In this document: positions 46,400 to 56,799 of the stretch, one piece after another
Numbering within the stretch: position 1 is the first letter of the stretch
Layout of the letters: every line of letters begins with the position of its first letter
Assembly (NCBI GenBank): GCA_964036315.1
Contig: OZ038479.1
Coordinates: 59,112,746-59,176,745, forward strand
Source of the DNA: Acanthosepion esculentum
Lineage: Eukaryota > Mollusca > Cephalopoda > Sepiida > Sepiidae
Direction of reading: 5' to 3'
DNA: 64,000 nt
Made by a program: the position numbers and the translations under genes
Notes under the pieces: generated by a model
Databases searched by the model: none
Seen by the model: the letters and a program-made list of their open reading frames with translations, nothing else
What the model was told of the DNA's origin: nothing

Positions 46400-46930
46400 G
46401 AAAAGGGTTCAGCCCAAAATGGAAGATAGAGAAAGTGGAGACATTTTCCTTGTTGAGAATGGGACTGTCTGGATTTCTTCTCTCCTAAAGTTTATTTTTC
46501 TTATCTACCAAAAATCTGGCATGTGGATGACAATAGCTTTGGGGAACAATTTTATCTCTTCATTGAGGATTTAGGCAAATATGTTTTCATTGATGAAAAT
46601 GAAGTAAGAAATAAAAACAAGGTAACAAACTCAGTCGATGTTATGAAAATTGATCCTGTCATGAGAAGCAGGTGATCTGGTTTGTGCTTTCGCTAAAGAC
46701 AGTGATCAGCCCATAGATGGAGAATGATTTCATTTCTTCTTTGAGAATTTAAGCAAATAAATATATTTTCATTGATGAAAACAAATTGGGAAATAATTTT
46801 CTCTCTCGCTTGGAAGGTTAAATGAGAAGGAATTTCTCTTGTCAGATGTACGATTAAGGCTGGAGTTATGAAAACAAGTTCTGTCAATGGTAGTCTGGTT
46901 TATATTTTTGCTGGACAAAGATAATTCCAG
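46400..46930. repeat. Diverged tandem duplication, period about 185-290
   Basis: ATTTAGGCAAATATGTTTTCATTGATGAAAA-type sequence at 46,568 recurs as AAGCAAATAAATATATTTTC then ATTGATGAAAACAAA at about 46,750. CAGCCCA-AATGGA recurs near 46,412 and 46,707, and GTTATGAAAA at 46,640 and 46,864. No gene. Confidence 0.55.
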
Positions 46931-47878
46931 GAAAATAGAAAAGAATCAGAGAATTAAAATTAATGATTAGAATAAAACTCCGCCCTTCCAATTGCTTTAA
47001 AAATTAGATTTGTCACAAATCCACTTGTCACTTTAAAAATTAGATTTGTCTGGGGGTAGGCTGAGGTTAAGTGCTAGTAGGGTAGGAGGAAGAAAGAGAA
47101 TTTGGCACTGCTTGTATGGAACAGTGGTTTAAGATGTGAAGTGAAACAGGTGGGAGTTAGGGGGAGGGGCAATCCCTAGAAGGTGGATGATTATCCAAAT
47201 TTGGAAAGGTGATTAAGAAGCCAGAAATAGGGAACAAAAAACCCTATTAGAATTAATGTGAAAATTAGAGAATCAACAAATCCCAAAACCCCGTCGACAG
47301 AACACCAGATTTGGGCCAAAGTGCATATAAGAAGATGGCTTTGAGAGCTCTAAGACTTGCATTGAGAACCCATGCAATCCATGTCGGCTGCCACCAGATT
47401 TCCTGATTCCGAAGAACTTTGAACCCAAATTATGAGATGAGGCACAGTGTCACTAGAGAGATTGATGTGGGAAGGGTTCATTTTTGTTGTAACAAGAACT
47501 ATATAAACCAATTGGAGACTAACCACATGAATCTTTTGTTTTATTTTTTCATCGTGAAGATATTTTTTTTTCTTAATCTAGAACCTGACTTGATCCAGTG
47601 CTGCAATTACTATGACACTCCATCTTCCACTGCTCTGAGATCAAGAACACAACATGTGCAGAGTTGGCATGGATGAAAGTGGTCAGCGACCAACAACCAG
47701 CTTGGATTAGCGTCAGCATTGACCAACACAAAATTAGCCCTGTGGTTAAAACATCATCTTAAGACCTTGAAGACCAGACCACTAAACCTGGTTACACCAC
47801 CAGGTGTAGGTTGGAGCAGGAGGTGTTACTAAATACTGGTGGTCACTGAACTGTAGTAATCTTTTCCATTTTTGATTA
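46931..47878. other. Unassigned, slightly GC-richer stretch
   Basis: A 20-base duplication (TTTAAAAATTAGATTTGTC at 46,998 and 47,032) and a TATA-like GTGCATATAAGAAGATGG (47,321) stand out. TTAGCCCTGTGGTTAAAACA (47,735) resembles a tRNA-like SINE head, but box B is not convincing. The 85-codon ORF at 47,419 has no family resemblance. Confidence 0.35.
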
Positions 47879-48595
47879 GTAAATATCACCTAACCAGTAC
47901 AAAATTTAAAAGATTTAAACCTTTATAAATTATTCTAATTAAATTTAAATGGAAATGAAAACAATTCTTATAAAAACCACATTATTCATCAAAAACGAAT
48001 TTTTCTCAAGAGAATAGTGTTCTTAATATATCTTGAAACCAATTGAAAGCTTAATTAAGTAATGTCTTAGTGTTATTGAACTTTTGTATTATATGATTCA
48101 GCAGATGGTCAGTAACTGGGGATCCTGTTTTACCAAAAAAAAATGATTTAAATTATTCAGGGACTTCTAATGTAAACATTAAGCAGAACAAAAGCAAATT
48201 TATCAAAATTTCATAAAATTAAACAAGTGTTGGAGTAAAAGATATAAAAAAAATGTTTTGACCAAGATTAAAAAAAAAAATGATTGTGAATGTGTCCCGA
48301 ATGTTTCATTAACATCAGACAATTATTTGATGTTTACCAGAATGTCCAAATCAATGTGTTTTTCACAGCAAAACAGAAGATAGAATTTATGGTTCCATGC
48401 TGATGCAAAAAAAAACATCAAAATTTTAACCAAATTTTCAAATGTCTTTAACAGGATGAATGAATTCAATTTCATTATCGAAATATACTTTGGTCTTTCA
48501 TCTTAATAATAAATTAAAGATCTTAATGAAATTTCGTTTTTATTAAGTTTTGGTCAGTTTTTCATCATGCATTTTCACTTTTTAGGGAAGCTTTG
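47879..48595 (+). repeat. R2 right-half fragment upstream of ZNF D
   Basis: The order TTAGTGTTATTGAACTTTTG, CATAAAATTAAACAAGTG, CATTAACATCAGACAATTAT, GGTCTTTCATCTTAATAATA and CATCATGCATTTTC matches the right half of the full R2 copies. The last 130 bases match 28,540-28,670 before ZNF C. Confidence 0.75.
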
Positions 48596-48617
48596 GGTGT
48601 AAATTGTATGCCTAGAA

Positions 48618-48652
48618 TGCATATATATATGTGTGTGTCTGTGTGTGTGTAA
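48618..48652. repeat. (TA)n/(TG)n microsatellite
   Basis: ATATATATATGTGTGTGTC followed by TGTGTGTGTGT. Homologous in position to the simple repeats before ZNF B and C, with CCCCTCCTAAAAATG following here and CTCCTGAAAAAAAAGC in C. Confidence 0.85.
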
Positions 48653-49424
48653 TGTACCCCTCCTAAAAATGTTATAATTATGATTGAAAGATCAGGAATT
48701 TTTACTGGAGATTAGATTTTAGTTTTAATTTCAAGCTAATCGATTTAATTTTCATACCTACAGATAAAAGCTGCACCTAAGGTATAAAGTAAATTTTAAA
48801 AATTAAAATGTGGAGCTGTGAGTTTACATAACATATATTCATGAATATTACTCTGTAATAAATAGAAAGAATTATTTAAATATAATCAAAATGCTTATAT
48901 TTATTCTTATACATCTTTGTGAAGATAGAATCAGTTATATATTGAAGTAATTTTTATGGTAAACCTATATTGTTTCATTGCAAAATGTTGGATCTTTACT
49001 GACTGCTGCCACTGTATTAGTGAACTAACCTTAATATATAAAAACATGTATCTATTGTACTATGAATTGCTTTCATATATTATTCAGTATCTATGTTATA
49101 TCTCTTACTGATTTTGTTCACAGATGTTCTGGCTGTACAAAAATCACAATGGTTATTATGAAGAATCTTAATGAAGGAAAAGACTTAACTTTCCATGAAG
49201 AACAAAAATGTATTTTATATGCCTCCAGTAAAATTTATGGTTCTATCATTTCAAAAGCATGACAATTAAATTTATTTGGAAAGAAATGACCTACTTTGAC
49301 ATATGTGGTGTGTCTTTTCTACAAAAACAAATTTGGTGTTAAATATATGAATATACAGGAAAAATAGGACATATTCTTTTGACCTTTGCAAACCTTAGTT
49401 GTAAAGTCAGACTAAATAGGCCAG

Positions 49425-51299
49425 ATGGAAAGAGACATTAGAAAGAAACCTTATTTTTGTGAAGTTTGTGGATTTGCATTTTCACAGAAGTCAAATTTGG
49501 TCACTCATATGCGTACCCACACTGGAGAGAAACCTTATTCTTGTGAAATTTGCAAATCTGCATTTTCACGCAAGGCACATTTGGATGATCATATGCGTAC
49601 TCACACTGGAGAGAGATATTTTTGTGATGAGTGTGGATCTACATATTCACACAAGTCAAATTTAGTTATTCATAAGCGTATTCACACTGGGGAGAAACCT
49701 TATTCTTGTGAAGTTTGTGGATCAGCATTTTCATGCAAGTCTGTTTTGGCTAGTCATATGCTAACACACACTGGGGAGAAACCTTATCCTTGTGAAGTTT
49801 GTGGGTCTGCATTTTCACAGAAGCCAGCTTTGGTCGCTCATATGCACATTCACGATGGACAGAAACCGTATTCTTGTGAAGTTTGTCAATATGCATCTTC
49901 ACGGAAGTCAGATTTGGTCAGTCATATGCGCACTCACACTGGAGAAAAACCATATTCTTGTGAAGTTTGTGGATCGGCATTTTCATGGAAATCAGCTTTG
50001 GTTGTCCATATGCGTACTCACACAGGAGAGAAACCTTATTCTTGTAAAATTTGTGGGTATGCATTTTCACGGAAGCCAGCTTTGGTCACTCATATGCATA
50101 CTCACACTGGAGAGAAGCCTTATTCTTGTAAAGTATGTGGATCTTCATTTTCTCTGTCCTCACTTTTGGTGAGACATATGCAAACACACACTGGACAGAA
50201 ACCATTTTCCTGTGAAGTTTGTGGATCTGCATTTTCAAAAAAATCAGATTTGGTCAGTCATATGTATACACACACTGGAGAGAAACCCTATTCTTGTGAT
50301 GTTTGTGGAACTTCATTTGCACAGAAATCACATTTGGTTGTTCATATGCGTACTCACTCTGGAGAGAAACCCTATCCTTGTGATGTTTGTGGATCTGCGT
50401 TTTCACAGAAATCACATTTGGTTGTTCATATGCGCACTCATTCTGGAGAGAAACCCTATAGTTGTGAAGTTTGTGGAGCAGCATTTTCAAGGAAGCCAGC
50501 TTTGGTTGCTCATATGCGAACACACACTGGACAGAAACCCTATTCTTGTGAAGTTTGTGGATCTGCATTTTCAGGGAAACCAAGTTTGGTTGTTCATATG
50601 CAAATACACACTGGAAAGAAACCCTATTCTTGTGAAGTTTGTGGATCTGCATTTTCAGGGAAGTCAGGTTTGGTTCTTCACATGCGTACTCACACTGGAG
50701 AGAAACCTTATTCTTGTGATGTTTGTGGATATGCATTTTCACAGAAATCACATTTGGTTGTACATATGCAAACACACACTGGAGTAAAACCCTATTCCTG
50801 TGAAGTTTGTGGATCTGCATTTTCATGGAAGTCATGTTTGGTTGTTCATATGCGTACTCACACTGGAGAGAAACAATATTTTTGTGAAGTTTGTGGATCT
50901 GCATTTTCACGGAAGTCAGGTTTGGTTGTTCACATGCGTACTCACATTGGAGAGAAACAACATTCTTGTGAAGTTTGTGGGTCTGCATTTTCATGGTACT
51001 CACATTTGGTAAGACATATGCGAACACACACGGGAAAGAAACCATTTCCTTGTGAAATATGTGGATCTGCATTTTCACAGAAGTCAATTTTGTCCCGTCA
51101 TATGTATACACATACTGGAGAGTATCAATATTCTTGTGAAGTTTGTGGAACTGCGTTTTCACAGAAATCACATTTGGTTGTTCATATGCGTACTCACACT
51201 GGAGAGAAACCTTATTCCTGTGACGTTTGTTCATCTTCATTTTCACAGAAGTTACATTTGGTGAGACATATGTTGACACACACTGCAGAAAAACTATAA
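49425..51299 (+). CDS. C2H2 zinc-finger protein D, 22 fingers, intact
   Basis: The 624-residue product is a short leader (MERDIRKKP) plus 22 tandem C2H2 fingers of 28 residues with HTGEKP-type linkers; all four metal ligands are present in every finger. It most likely binds DNA in the nucleus; there is no recognisable effector domain. Helix residues -1,2,3,6 are, for fingers 1-5, QSNT, RAHD, HSNI, CSVS, QPAA; for 6-10, RSDS, WSAV, RPAT, LSLR, KSDS; for 11-15, QSHV, QSHV, RPAA, GPSV, GSGL; and for 16-22, QSHV, WSCV, RSGV, WSHR, QSIR, QSHV, QLHR. The framework hardly varies. The linker after finger 2 is one residue short (HTGER then YFC). The start is the homologous ATG of all loci. The stop (AEKL then TAA) lies in what was a linker; finger relics continue downstream. 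It is the only uninterrupted long ORF in the window. Confidence 0.93.
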   Translation: MERDIRKKPYFCEVCGFAFSQKSNLVTHMRTHTGEKPYSCEICKSAFSRKAHLDDHMRTHTGERYFCDECGSTYSHKSNLVIHKRIHTGEKPYSCEVCGSAFSCKSVLASHMLTHTGEKPYPCEVCGSAFSQKPALVAHMHIHDGQKPYSCEVCQYASSRKSDLVSHMRTHTGEKPYSCEVCGSAFSWKSALVVHMRTHTGEKPYSCKICGYAFSRKPALVTHMHTHTGEKPYSCKVCGSSFSLSSLLVRHMQTHTGQKPFSCEVCGSAFSKKSDLVSHMYTHTGEKPYSCDVCGTSFAQKSHLVVHMRTHSGEKPYPCDVCGSAFSQKSHLVVHMRTHSGEKPYSCEVCGAAFSRKPALVAHMRTHTGQKPYSCEVCGSAFSGKPSLVVHMQIHTGKKPYSCEVCGSAFSGKSGLVLHMRTHTGEKPYSCDVCGYAFSQKSHLVVHMQTHTGVKPYSCEVCGSAFSWKSCLVVHMRTHTGEKQYFCEVCGSAFSRKSGLVVHMRTHIGEKQHSCEVCGSAFSWYSHLVRHMRTHTGKKPFPCEICGSAFSQKSILSRHMYTHTGEYQYSCEVCGTAFSQKSHLVVHMRTHTGEKPYSCDVCSSSFSQKLHLVRHMLTHTAEKL

Positions 51300-51560
51300 T
51301 TTGGTTAAGTTTGTGGCCTGTATTTTCATGGAAGTCATATTTGGTTAGCTGTCTTTGAATAAACTTTGGAAAGAGTAAATATTCTTGTGATGTTTCCTGA
51401 TATGCATTTTTTGGAAAATCATTTGTGGTGCTTCATCTAAAAACATCTATTTTTTACATGTTTGTGGATATACATGTTTGAGAAATTATGTTTTGTGTAT
51501 GATATTGGTCACATTCTTGTAAAAACTGCATTATTTTCAAATACTGTAACATTGAATAAA
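51300..51560 (+). pseudogene. Decayed zinc fingers after ORF D
   Basis: GTTAAGTTTGTGGCCTGTAT, TTTTCATGGAAGTCATATTT, ATTCTTGTGATGTTTCC and TTTGTGGATATACATG keep the 84-base finger rhythm but with stops and indels. The locus once encoded at least three more fingers. Confidence 0.8.
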
Positions 51561-52119
51561 CTTATTTTCAGGTTATTTCCAGCTGAAAAGGCATTTGGAT
51601 ACACACCCTGCTTAAACAGCTTGTTTCTGTGAAGCAGCATCTTCTGAAATTTTGCATTTAAAAATTATCTTGCTGACATAGAAAGAATGATTTTAGAAGC
51701 ATGCAATTATAAGTTCAATTTCATTGAAATCATAAAGGCAGAAATATAATAGGAAATATTTTCTGAGGAACATTTTGCATACAAATGCAAATGTGACAAT
51801 TTAGTGTATGAAAATTTGGGATGCATTGTTTTATTATTTCATTTTCAATCTATTTCTCTGTGAATGAAAAAAATCATCTCTATGTTAAAGAATCAGGGCA
51901 ATAGCAATTGGTTTGTTCCATCTAAAGGAAATTGTGAGAAACATTCAGCATATAAATGGAAATGGGTGAAGTGAATGTATGAAAATTTAGGATTCTATTT
52001 TATGATGAATGAAATAAAAACATGAATGTTTTCTTGGACCATGTTAGTCTGATTTCTTATAAATATATTTTCAAATGAAATGTGCTTAAACATCTGAAAT
52101 GTTAGTTTAAAAAATCAGC

Positions 52120-52690
52120 ACATTTATACACAAAAACTGAAACTTAATGACTTAGTTTTATTGCATTTCTTATGTTGATTCAGAGCAGATATTTAAATTT
52201 TAGATATTTATGATTTAAATTTTCCTTTGACTTGTGTTTATAACTAATATAAGCATTAAGCACTACAAAAATGATTTTCTCATAAATTCATAAGATTAAA
52301 TAAGTGCAGGGTAATAGATGTAAAAATACAAATTTTTTTACCAAGATTTCCCAAAATAGTCACATTTCTAAATCAGTTTCATTCATTTGTGTATAAGTCT
52401 TGCAATTTTCATTAAAATCTGATAAATATTTGATTTTTACAAGAATTTCCAATTCAATGTGTTTTTCACAATGGACATACTAAAAGTTTGCTTATTTCAC
52501 CCACTAAAACAAGAAAAACAAAATCTTTAACCAAAATTTTTAAGGTCTTAAAATATATTAAAAAAATTATTCATCTTAATGAAGATTTTAAAAATAAATC
52601 TCTTAAAAATTATGTTTCAGGCATTTTACTATTATCTATGCTCATTTTTTATTAAAGATATCGAATTAAATTTAGTATTCACAGCAAAAT
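52120..52690 (+). repeat. R2 right-half fragment after ZNF D
   Basis: TTTTATTGCATTTCTTATGT, CATAAGATTAAATAAGTGCA, CATTAAAATCTGATAAATAT and CACAATGGACATACTAAAA follow the right half of R2. The right terminus itself is not clear. Confidence 0.65.
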
Positions 52691-53633
52691 ACTTTTGATG
52701 TATTTGAAGCTAAATATATATTGCTTGGCATCTTATCCTTTTTTTTTCAAATGAGTAAAGTCCATGTTTTTGGCCATATCAACAGATCTGTCAACATAAT
52801 TGTCCTTATTACTAAAATTTTTCAAAAATGAAATTTACTTTTCTGAAACACTGAAAAAATAGCTTATATGAAATTTAATTAGTCTGAATTATAACAAATA
52901 CTACTTTGTGTTTGAAATATTGTAGAAAAGCGTCTTTTTTAAGGTGGGGTGCATATATATTTTGATGTGTTGAGTGATTTCACAACAGCCTGATGTTTTG
53001 GAAATTTAACTAACACAAACAAAAAGATTACATGAAGAATACAACAAGAACACTTTTATAATACAGTTGTGATTAAATACAATTTTAAATTAATAACAAT
53101 ATTGCATAGCTACTACAAATTAATTTGGTGCCATGACTAATGATGCTACAATATTTAATCTCTCCTACTTCTGATATTTTGAACAAATCATCTTCCTGTC
53201 ACTCATGTTTATTACCAACTTTTTACTGCTTGCAATAATAAAAACAAAAAACATTCTAAATCGCTTTAAGCTGAATTCCTTCATTAGATTTGCATAAAAT
53301 AATTTTTCTTCTACTTGTTAGTATTCAGAGAAGGAGTAAATGTTTAAACAAACTTCAGCTTTTCTCTTCCTCTATGTTTGATCATGATCCTGAGTTCTTT
53401 ATCTCCTGAGGGTCAGTGGCATGTACTAGAGCCATTACAATAATAGGTATGTCTAATTCAAGATGACCCTTTGTATCACATGTCAGGCTGATTTAGTCCT
53501 TTTAGACTAGTTGATACACCAAATCTAAAGAATGCATTCTACTCTATTATTTAACAGAGCTTGAATTCATACTTTTCCTACTCTTAGATTAGCTGCCAAC
53601 CAAGTCTAGAGATTCTTCATGGTTATTTAACTA
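52691..53633. other. No gene recognised
   Basis: AT-rich single-copy-looking DNA without long ORFs or recognisable repeats. Confidence 0.6.
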
Positions 53634-53775
53634 ATAGCTGGACAAAGATGGATTCATGCCTTTCCCAAGGGCATCAGTGGATATTGAACAACACAGACTA
53701 CATCAGAATGGTAAGTTGCCATTTCTTTCTGCGGTAGACCAGTTTCAATACCAGAACACCTACCCTGTCTGCCAG
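53634..53775 (-). mobile_element. SINE fragments, rearranged
   Basis: TAGCTGGACAAAGATGGATT with CATGCCTTTCCCAAGGGCAT (53,634-53,675) and then TAAGTTGCCATTTCTTTCTG (about 53,711) are both SINE body pieces. They are in reversed order relative to the copy at 54,261, so this is a broken or two-copy remnant. Confidence 0.7.
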
Positions 53776-54260
53776 TGTTAGTTGAGTTAAAGAGAGGCTC
53801 ATGGCTATTGCATTTGTTTTAACAAATATTTGACACCTTGACTACGACCTTCCACATATTTTAGGCTCTAAGTTTCAGCCTACCAAACCAAAAGACAAAT
53901 CCAGTCCTGCAATATATGTATAGCAGCATGCGACAAAACTTATTAGTTAATGAATTTGACGACAACTGATTTAATCTACTTCATATGCTCCTTTAATGTG
54001 TGATCTTGTGAATCATGCAACCTTCACATTTTCACTTTCACATTTTATTATGTATCATGTGAGTTCCTATTTTGAGAGACCAAATTACAATAGACTAATC
54101 TCTTTTCCTCTATGTCTTTATCCCATCTTCTAGTTAAAAATAGTAAAAGAGAATGATAAAAGTATTGTAAGTAACGCTATCAGTCAGTTATGTGCCATGC
54201 GTGATACACGCTTAGGCGATCATGTATCTTTTGATACATGACTGACAAGGCAGATTTTTT

Positions 54261-54472
54261 CCTGCAGTAAGTTGCCATTTCTTTCTGCAGTAGAACAGTT
54301 GCCATCCAAGGCTATAGAACCCGGTCTGTACTGCTATTTACCCATAGCTGGGGGAAGAAGAAAAGGATTCATGCCTTTCCCAAGGGCATTAGCACATAAG
54401 GGAATGTAATGGATTTGACTGGAATTTGGACTTGGCTCTCCAATTCTTTAATGCTATACTCGTTGCATAAAC
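54261..54472 (-). mobile_element. SINE copy, - orientation, well preserved
   Basis: The reverse complement follows 300-440 closely: AATTCCAGTCAAAT-CATTACATTC, CCCTTGGGAAAGGCATGAA, GCTATGGGTAAATAGCA, and TATAGCCTTGGATGGCAACT, and then extends with AGAAAGAAATGGCAACTTAC, the presumed 3' tail missing from the first copy. Confidence 0.85.
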
Positions 54473-55974
54473 ACATACAGCCAAAAACAGCCAAACGACA
54501 AACAGCCAAACAACTTATAAGCGTAAATAATGGAAAAGATGCATATTCGCTATATTTGTATTTTATAATACAATTCTAATATGTGAATATGACATGCATT
54601 ATTATTGGATACAGTTATGTAAAAAATCATTTTTAACAAAATCATGTTCATTTTAAATACAGCTGTACTTTTTAACTATTGTAAATGGATATATAGTTTG
54701 GTCAACAGCATGGCCAGGGTCAGTGGTACATACACTCTCATGTATGATGCAACCCCCTTAAAATTAGCGTCAAAAGTCACATGATATGCGAGCATATACG
54801 GCATTTATCCTATACTTTTTTCTGCTCCATACTTTCTGGTTTCCATTGTCTTGTGTATATATTCTGTGTCTCCCTTCCAAGTTGTGAACCTTATATTCTC
54901 ATCTCTAATGTCTGCGACAGTCTTCCCATCTCTTCATTGGTATTTTCACCTACACAGTATAGTTCCCTATTTCTCCTGAACCCACTTGTCTTTCACATTT
55001 TCATCAGTTCAGTTGAGCTGAGGGCAAAAGTATGAAGTTTATAGACAAAGTTGACTTAATAAGCTCTGAAGAGTCAGAAAATTTCCTTAAAATTTGTAAA
55101 TGTCCCTATGCCTATGCAAGTTTGGTATCATACCTTGTGTTGATTTGCAGCCAAACATATAATTGTTAAGTGAGTGTATTTTGTTAAAATATGTTGATGA
55201 GCAAAAAGAATTATCTCTACAAGAATAACATTTTAGAGAATCGAAAAATTAAAAAAAATACCTTTCTCCTTTTATAGTGCATATTATGCTTTTCAATGCA
55301 AAATGAAAATTATTATCTCTATCTATAATTCTCAAAATGTGTGCGTTTATGTATGTATGTATGTATGTGTGTGTATGTGTGTGATCAGATGTTCTTTATG
55401 TGTTTCCACAGTTTTCAATGAAATTTTTTTGCTTGATAGATAATTATTCAGTGCTGGTTTTGAGTCCAAATTGGCTGTAAAAAATTACAACATTGAAGGT
55501 GAAAAATCAAAAAAAATAATTTTTTACACTTTGCACAAAAATCAAAGGCAAAATTTAATGTCTGTAAAAAACAGCATACAATCAATTTAGAGAGATGAAA
55601 TCTAATGCAAAAGATTATTAGAATTATAAAAAAAATTATATTTTAAATAAAAATTATTGTATATTATTATTATGACGGGCAATGGAAAGGTTACTTCCTT
55701 GCAAGGTTGAGAACACAAAAACGTCCCTTTTCTGGGCCACCCCTCCTTCAAATTGTTAACCTCCCCATTTGGGGATGTGCTTTAGTTGCCACCAATTGTT
55801 GTTACTAATATTGATTTTCAGGTGGGCCGACTTTAAACTTAAACTGCTTCAATTGAATGGCAAAAAATTCCCAGTAATGAAACACCTGGTTGAAGACGAG
55901 TTACACTGCTAGTTTCAGATAAACTTAATCATTTCTCTTTCTAGATTTGTTGAAAGATGCTCATAAGATTTTTG
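54473..55974. other. No gene supported; (TATG)n/(TG)n microsatellite at 55,347-55,383
   Basis: An 84-codon ORF at 54,781 is Cys/Phe/Ser-rich without family resemblance. Otherwise AT-rich DNA. The region around 55,700-55,800 is GC-richer but holds nothing I recognise. Confidence 0.5.
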
Positions 55975-56092
55975 TCTAATAATAAAGAAGCAATATGTTA
56001 CTCTTCAGATTACTTTTCCCTCATTCCAGTGTTACTATCAAACAAGAAGCAGTTACACATTCATTGACTTGTAATTACAAATTTATCAATGC
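55975..56092. repeat. Dispersed repeat R3 copy 2
   Basis: Matches 9,740-9,905 (AGAAGCAATATGTTACTCT and TTACTATCAAACAAGAAGCA) with one internal gap. Confidence 0.75.
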
Positions 56093-56636
56093 TTCTTACC
56101 GATGTTGATTTCAAACATGAAGAAAAGTGTACATCAACCCTGCCAATGATACACCACATGGCTTCACTAATCTGCTACAGGCCTCTCTCCTGACACCAAC
56201 CAACAAATCAGTCAATTCCTCGCCTTACTGACATTGCTTTCCATACCAACAGCAATATTAGCATATTAACAATTTTTGCCCCTTTTTCACGCAGCAATAC
56301 ATATATATTCTTCACACCTGATCAATAAATGTTGAAATTAGAATCCTTGTTGATACTTTCGCTTGCAACCACAAACACATAACAAAAATTGCAACACCCA
56401 TGCCTCATATTTATACTACTCTTATAGGGAGACAGTAGTAGGACTGCTATGTAAAATGCATATATCTCAGATTGATGCCTCATCTATTTGATAATTACCA
56501 TTGTGTTTGTGTGTCTGTTAATTCACTCATATTTCTCATATAAGGTATTTGTATGCCTTCATGTAACTTATGATGATAACAAAATTATTTTGTGCTCATT
56601 TGGTTCAGAAACCTATTAATGAAAAATAGGTATACC
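56093..56636. other. No gene recognised
   Basis: Possible unclassified TE sequence (TAGGGAGACAGTAGTAGGAC near 56,427), but no protein trace and no second copy in the window. Confidence 0.4.
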
Positions 56637-56649
56637 TTGAAATTTTGAT

Positions 56650-56685
<36 letters not shown>

Positions 56686-56693
56686 AAATTTCA
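56637..56693. repeat. Perfect hairpin with (TA)n core
   Basis: TTGAAATTTTGATAGATATA on the left and TATATATCAAAATTTCAA on the right are inverted partners around an alternating TA core, so the whole segment can fold back on itself or extrude as a cruciform. Confidence 0.9.
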
Positions 56694-56799
56694 ATAGTGA
56701 GGGTCACAATGCACTTCCCAGGGCTCCCAATCAAGGTTGTGGGTAGTATGCACCAGCCCTGTTAAAATCCTCCATTTATTTTCTTTTCTCTCCAGGCGA

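Larger units (their letters stand above)
49124..52018 (+). other. ZNF D last exon (predicted)
   Basis: The acceptor is ATTTTGTTCACAG (ending 49,123) after a long pyrimidine-rich run. The 5' part (49,124-49,424) is conserved at all loci. It includes a decayed finger-like piece (TTTGACATATGTGGTGTG, about 49,296) and a 45-codon open stretch that ends with a stop at 49,262, so it is best read as untranslated. The 3' part keeps decayed fingers to about 51,560 and the tail with AATAAA at 52,013-52,018. Upstream exons are not proven; R1 at 38,096-38,780 is a candidate. Confidence 0.6.

Noticed and set aside
49124..49262. 45-codon open stretch at the start of the ZNF D last exon as coding
   Set aside because: It ends with a stop before the finger ATG and is broken by stops or indels at A, B and C, so an untranslated region is more likely.
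50254..51279. 341-codon ORF on the - strand opposite ZNF D, and similar long - strand ORFs at 10,648-11,115 and 30,004-30,717
   Set aside because: They mirror the finger array: an 84-base repeat without stops in one antisense frame stays open over its whole length. Repeating text such as [10 protein letters not shown] has no family support.
49425..51299. Regular short-period repeats as a possible CRISPR-like array
   Set aside because: The 84-base period is the C2H2 finger module in frame, not conserved repeats with unrelated spacers.
54781..55035. 84-codon Cys/Phe-rich ORF as a secreted or membrane peptide
   Set aside because: No clean signal peptide with a mature domain and no similarity; composition follows the AT-rich DNA.
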